NCBI GenBank assembly: GCA_937888925.1
Contig: CALARM010000246.1
Span: forward strand, 1 to 8,716
Direction of reading: 5' to 3'
Length of the DNA: 8,716 nucleotides
DNA from: an uncultured Synergistia bacterium
GTDB lineage: Bacteria; Eremiobacterota; SpSt-956; JAKJGF01
Part shown: in pieces, positions 5,698 through 8,716 of the stretch
Layout: each line of letters starts with the position of its first letter
Numbering within the stretch: the stretch's first letter is position 1
Made by a program: the position numbers and the translations under genes
Notes under the pieces: model-generated
The model's input: only the letters and a program-made list of their open reading frames with translations
Databases searched by the model: none
Told to the model about the DNA's origin: nothing

Positions 5698-7600
5698 TTT
5701 CGACACCTCCTGATTGCCATGATGTAATCTGCGCTCCTCTCGGAAATTCCGGCGGATGGTTTGTAGCAAGAGACGGGTCCGGACCGTAATCTCTGTAAGG
5801 AGGATTATACTGCGCTCCTGTAACCCATGCTGCTATACCGCTCCCTGTATTTGAATTAGTCCAGTCTGCCATAGTAGAATTCTGTAAATGAATTATAGAG
5901 CCCCTCTTTTTTAACGTCCTGGACGTCCCCCAGTCTTCAAGGAGATCATCTACATTCGGCCACTGGTTATTCAAAGTATTATTATAAAAGGGATTTGTTG
6001 AACCTCCCCAGTTTTTTCTATAATACCTTTCATCCACTGTAGGTACGCCGTCTATGATAGCCCCGTTGACTTCCATAACATTTAACGCATCACTGGTATA
6101 TCCTGTTTTTTTCGGATCATTGGCATATTTCAGTACCCTTGTGCCGGACGGGTGTTCCGGGTCTTTCCAGCTTGCTGACAGAAAATATACCCTCGATGTG
6201 CTGCAGATTGCTGCAGGCTGTTTTTTCGTATACGACGAATTTGATATATGACTGTTATAATCTGACTGAGTCGGTAATTCCATATTAAAATCACTTTTTA
6301 CATATACATTATAAGGACTGACTATTGTCACAGGCCCCGGAAGTTCTTCTCCGTTTATTATCCTTACAGGTGTATCTGCGTAAATTATTCCGTTGTCTGG
6401 CCAGATTTTATCGGAACTGTTTCCGTTTCCGTCCGGATCAAGCATTTTCTTAATATCTATATCTACAACTGTTTCAGACCTTCCTTCATTTTCGTTCCAG
6501 AAAGAAGTGCATCCTCCGGCTGAGACTCTTTCCCCTGAAGTTATTACTGCATTCTGGACAGTTGACGGAACTGAAGTGGAACCATTGAAATATTCTGCTC
6601 CGGTAGCGGTAATTCTCAGACCTGCAGCTATGGCTTTTTGATCATAATAGCCTCCTTCTGTAAAGGATTGAAAATTCGGAACGTTGATAGTCTGAGCTCC
6701 TGTGGAAGAATCTTTTACTGTTCCGCTCCATTTGTCAAGAGAGCCCCTGTCGTTGCCCGGTATGTTTTCTGCCCACTCTGTATGGTTGTGATCATAGGCC
6801 ACACCTGATGCTCCGCCGGTAAGTTCTATTTCGTTTCCATTGTTATTATCTATATATATATGAGAACCTGACTGCCATGGCCTTCCCCACGCATCCTGTG
6901 ATGCTATGATACTTCTTGCACAGGTTACGGAAATTATACCGGTGGAATCTTTCTTTAATTTTAAGGTCGAGCCGCTTGGTCTCATATATAAGTTACCATT
7001 TGTATGTATTTTGCCGTACACAGTCTGGTTTGGGCCTCGCACGAATTCACTTAAATCCTGGTTGTCGAAGATTGTATACTCAAGAAGATTTGTGCGTGAC
7101 CCTCTGATAATTATAGATTTTGCCATATTTCCTCCAAAGGATATTTTTCCTATGGATTTTATTACAAAATCACTTCCTTCCGGATATATTTGAAACATAA
7201 ATTCCTCCCCGTAAGATGAGCCCAGCATAGAATCATGAGGATCACCGGGTTCCCATTTCCATCTGATCCATCCGTCGCAGTTTCCTTCTGTGATTCTTGA
7301 AAAACCCGGATAGGAAGGAATACCTGTGAAAAGAGGAGCATCATCTTCATATTTAGTATTTTCATTTTCATGGGTATATCTGCCGAAATTATTTGAGCTG
7401 AATATGGAATAGGCCATATCTATACCGGCCTCTGTCAGATAGAAAACCTGTTCACTTCTTTTTTCCCTGAGAAGAAAATATGATTCTGCAATTGTTTCTT
7501 TAACGATACATCCGAGAAGGAGAAGAAGTACAGGCACAAAAGAAAGAACTGTAAAGAGGGCTATCCCTTTTTCTTTGAAGATTTCTTTTAAGAATTTCAT
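5690..7600 (-). CDS. PilX-like minor pilin/assembly protein with large extracellular domain
   Basis: A 636-aa protein. The N-terminus has a basic stretch (MKFLKEIFKEKG), a hydrophobic helix (13-33) and then EQVFYLTEAGID (50-61), the typical end of a PilX N-terminal domain. G12/I13 is the likely prepilin-type site; position +5 is Thr rather than Glu, as is common in PilX and GspK. The ectodomain has segments familiar from large PilX-like/DUF4900-like proteins: YGKIHTNGNLYM (195-206), NGIIYADTPVRI (403-414) followed by GPVTIVSPYNVYVKSDFN (422-439), and a C-terminal PPEFPRGAQITSW (616-628). DPDGNGNSSD (388-397) resembles a calcium loop. It is far longer than typical PilX, so it may act as a tip or adhesive subunit. 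ATG follows GGAGGT (7608-7613) by 7 nt. A lipobox-like LLGC (28-31) is an alternative reading of the N-terminus. The family call is strong, the exact role is not. Confidence 0.82.
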   Translation of the reverse strand: MKFLKEIFKEKGIALFTVLSFVPVLLLLLGCIVKETIAESYFLLREKRSEQVFYLTEAGIDMAYSIFSSNNFGRYTHENENTKYEDDAPLFTGIPSYPGFSRITEGNCDGWIRWKWEPGDPHDSMLGSSYGEEFMFQIYPEGSDFVIKSIGKISFGGNMAKSIIIRGSRTNLLEYTIFDNQDLSEFVRGPNQTVYGKIHTNGNLYMRPSGSTLKLKKDSTGIISVTCARSIIASQDAWGRPWQSGSHIYIDNNNGNEIELTGGASGVAYDHNHTEWAENIPGNDRGSLDKWSGTVKDSSTGAQTINVPNFQSFTEGGYYDQKAIAAGLRITATGAEYFNGSTSVPSTVQNAVITSGERVSAGGCTSFWNENEGRSETVVDIDIKKMLDPDGNGNSSDKIWPDNGIIYADTPVRIINGEELPGPVTIVSPYNVYVKSDFNMELPTQSDYNSHISNSSYTKKQPAAICSTSRVYFLSASWKDPEHPSGTRVLKYANDPKKTGYTSDALNVMEVNGAIIDGVPTVDERYYRKNWGGSTNPFYNNTLNNQWPNVDDLLEDWGTSRTLKKRGSIIHLQNSTMADWTNSNTGSGIAAWVTGAQYNPPYRDYGPDPSLATNHPPEFPRGAQITSWQSGGVENE

Positions 7601-7619
7601 ATAAATTACCTCCTTTTTT

Positions 7620-7647
7620 GTAGAGGCGTTTATTAAAACGTCTCTAC
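7620..7647. repeat. Intercistronic palindrome between pilW-like and pilX-like genes
   Basis: GTAGAGGCGTTT (7620-7631) and AAACGTCTCTAC (7636-7647) pair over 12 positions with one imperfect pair and a 4-nt loop. The element begins within the pilW-like stop codon and ends 6 bases before the pilX ribosome site. On the - strand it is followed by A6, not T, so it is not a classical terminator. Its form resembles dispersed REP-like palindromes with GTAGAGACG ... CGTCTCTAC arms, recalled from other bacterial genomes but not checked. It may adjust mRNA stability or the ratio of the two pilins. Confidence 0.75.
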
Positions 7648-8321
7648 CTGTTATTCCTCATAAAATAACCGGATTCTATCTTTTGCTGAACAGGGGGAAG
7701 GTTTGCCAGTTTTCTTTCTACTTTCACTGCCGCAGTTTTTATGCCTCTTGGAGGGTCGAATACGGTAAATTCCAATCCCTGTGGCTCAATATAATGGGCC
7801 AGAACAGTAAAGTTTGTATCAGAACTGGTAATAACTGTTTGAAGATTAACTGATAAGGGATCTACAGGACTGGCCTGTGTACCTTCTGTTGTGTTATAGC
7901 AAAACCTTACAAGTTGCTGTGCCCCCGGATTATATCTGTCAGGGCTACTCTGTCCCTCCAGAAAATAACCTGTTATGGTATAATTACCGCTTCTTATACC
8001 ATTCGAATCTATGGCAGGAATAGCTACTGCAATAGTATAGCCGGGACTATCAGGATAGAGCGGATCAGGCGGTATTTGATAGGTTTTGCTTTTATAGATA
8101 AAAGTTCTTCCTGTATAAATTATTTCTGCCATTTTAAAATCCGAATTCATTCTGTGCAGGGCTGTCCTGAGTTCTCTTCTGGAGTCTATGGTAGTAATAT
8201 CAACTGTGTAGATTTTTCTCACACATAACCATACAGATACTACAGTAGAAGTACATAAAAGAAAGATGAATGTAGCTATCAGTAGTTCTGTCAGAGTCAG
8301 ACCTTTAAAGTTGTATTTCAT
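7644..8321 (-). CDS. PilW-like prepilin (minor pilin)
   Basis: A 225-aa prepilin. The leader MKYNFKG is followed by LTLTELLIATFIFLLCTS, a class III signal cut after G7 by prepilin peptidase, with Glu at +5 (E12) as required for pilin packing; Leu instead of Phe at +1 is tolerated. The hydrophobic helix spans about 8-32, then RRELRTALHRMNSDFKMAE (43-61) continues the amphipathic alpha-1 spine, as in PilW and GspJ. The rest is a variable beta-rich head with few cysteines. ATG follows AAGGAG (8331-8336) by 9 nt. It lies between the pilV-like and pilX-like genes, the usual order of minor pilin operons, supporting a role in the priming or tip complex of a type IV pilus or pseudopilus. Confidence 0.87.
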   Translation of the reverse strand: MKYNFKGLTLTELLIATFIFLLCTSTVVSVWLCVRKIYTVDITTIDSRRELRTALHRMNSDFKMAEIIYTGRTFIYKSKTYQIPPDPLYPDSPGYTIAVAIPAIDSNGIRSGNYTITGYFLEGQSSPDRYNPGAQQLVRFCYNTTEGTQASPVDPLSVNLQTVITSSDTNFTVLAHYIEPQGLEFTVFDPPRGIKTAAVKVERKLANLPPVQQKIESGYFMRNNR

Positions 8322-8388
8322 AAAATATTTCTCCTTTCTTATAAGCCTTAAATGGGTATAAGTGTTAATTTTAGATATTTAAGTGCTT

Positions 8389-8402
8389 CGTGACACGTCA
8401 TG
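8389..8402. repeat. Heptamer pair/near-palindrome downstream of the pilV-like gene
   Basis: CGTGACA followed by CGTCATG. The 12 bases 8389-8400 match 10 of 12 bases at 3705-3716 (CGTAACACGTAA), so this looks like a remnant of the same repeat type. It is also a near-palindrome (TGAC-AC-GTCA core), so an operator is an alternative. The rest of the 131-bp gap between the pilV-like and pilW-like genes shows only the pilW ribosome site and no convincing promoter. Confidence 0.35.
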
Positions 8403-8452
8403 AGAGCAGAGATGTATTATTTATGCTCACCTCAGTAATTGCCGGTGTGCTG

Positions 8453-8716
8453 CTACTTTCTTGAAATGTATGTACTGATCTGGATAAGTTTATTCCCGGA
8501 CGGTTGCGGAGTAGCTGATTTTTTATCATGATAATATACTCTCAATGTAACTTTTTTTAAGGTGTCTCCTTCAAGAGTTGATACGGAAACATCATATATC
8601 AATCTGCTTGTATCGGAGTTTTCTATATCGGTAAAGGAATAGGGAATATCTGAAAGAGAACTGAATTTACTTGTATCTATAATATCGGATCTTATATGTT
8701 CTATTTTTTGCTGGGC
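8453..8716 (-). CDS. PilV/GspI-like prepilin, C-terminal part (cut by window edge)
   Basis: An open - strand frame of 87 codons from the window edge to TAG at 8453-8455; the start lies outside. The visible part begins AQQKIEHIRSDI, matching the ALAQQKIEEIRS stretch that follows the hydrophobic helix of PilV and GspI proteins. It continues with a beta-rich segment YDVSVSTLEGDTLKKVTLRV (41-60) and ends KLIQISTYISRK, the usual form of the short C-terminal sheet in this family. It is probably the gene before pilW-like in the same operon. The prepilin signal cannot be seen, so the family call rests on this C-terminal pattern and on context. Confidence 0.78.
   Translation of the reverse strand, partial: AQQKIEHIRSDIIDTSKFSSLSDIPYSFTDIENSDTSRLIYDVSVSTLEGDTLKKVTLRVYYHDKKSATPQPSGNKLIQISTYISRK

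Noticed and set aside
5698..5769. Upstream ATG giving the pseudokinase 24 extra residues
   Set aside because: It lies deep inside pilX-like coding sequence, has no clear ribosome site, and the added residues are not part of the fold; ATG at 5697 has GGAGGT 7 nt upstream.
7508..7519. Lipobox-like LLGC at residues 28-31 of the PilX-like protein
   Set aside because: The KG-hydrophobic helix-FYLTEAGID pattern fits a PilX N-terminus better than a lipoprotein signal; kept only as an alternative.
8338..8370. TTAACA and TATAAG boxes upstream of the pilW-like gene
   Set aside because: The spacing is 19 bp and the predicted transcript would start within the ribosome site, so this is unlikely to be a working promoter.

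Overview
The window is AT-rich bacterial DNA. One regulator gene lies on the + strand at the left edge, and six genes lie on the - strand across the rest. The gene set (Rrf2/IscR-type regulator, tandem M16 metallopeptidase, PilV/PilW/PilX-like minor pilins, a membrane-bound kinase-like protein with a YVTN propeller) points to a free-living bacterium with a type IV pilus or type II secretion-like system. It is probably from a poorly sampled environmental lineage. I cannot place the phylum from sequence alone.

Layout from left to right. 8-454 (+): Rrf2-family regulator. 454-605: two back-to-back heptamer arrays fill the whole gap between convergent genes and run into both stop codons. 596-3142 (-), probably starting upstream at about 3202: fused two-unit M16 zinc peptidase with an inactive second half. 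3203-3467: its leader, a 15-bp inverted repeat and a strong intrinsic terminator. 3468-3623 (-): a 51-residue cysteine-rich protein. 3703-3728: a small degenerate heptamer array. 3730-5697 (-): an apparent pseudokinase fused through one membrane helix to a seven-blade YVTN propeller. 5690-7600 (-): a large PilX-like protein. 7620-7647: an intercistronic palindrome. 7644-8321 (-): a PilW-like prepilin. 8453-8716 (-): the C-terminal part of a PilV/GspI-like prepilin cut by the window edge.

The right half reads as one transcription unit running leftwards: pilV-like, pilW-like, pilX-like, pseudokinase-propeller, zinc-ribbon-like protein, then the terminator at about 3372-3400. The pseudokinase start codon overlaps the pilX-like stop (ATGAATAA), so the two are probably translationally coupled. 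In classical minor-pilin operons the gene after pilX is often pilY1, which also has a beta-propeller. Here that slot holds a transmembrane protein with a propeller outside and a kinase fold inside that lacks the glycine loop, the HRD aspartate and the DFG aspartate. This is the most interesting feature: a possible pilus-linked transmembrane sensor or scaffold that signals without phosphotransfer.
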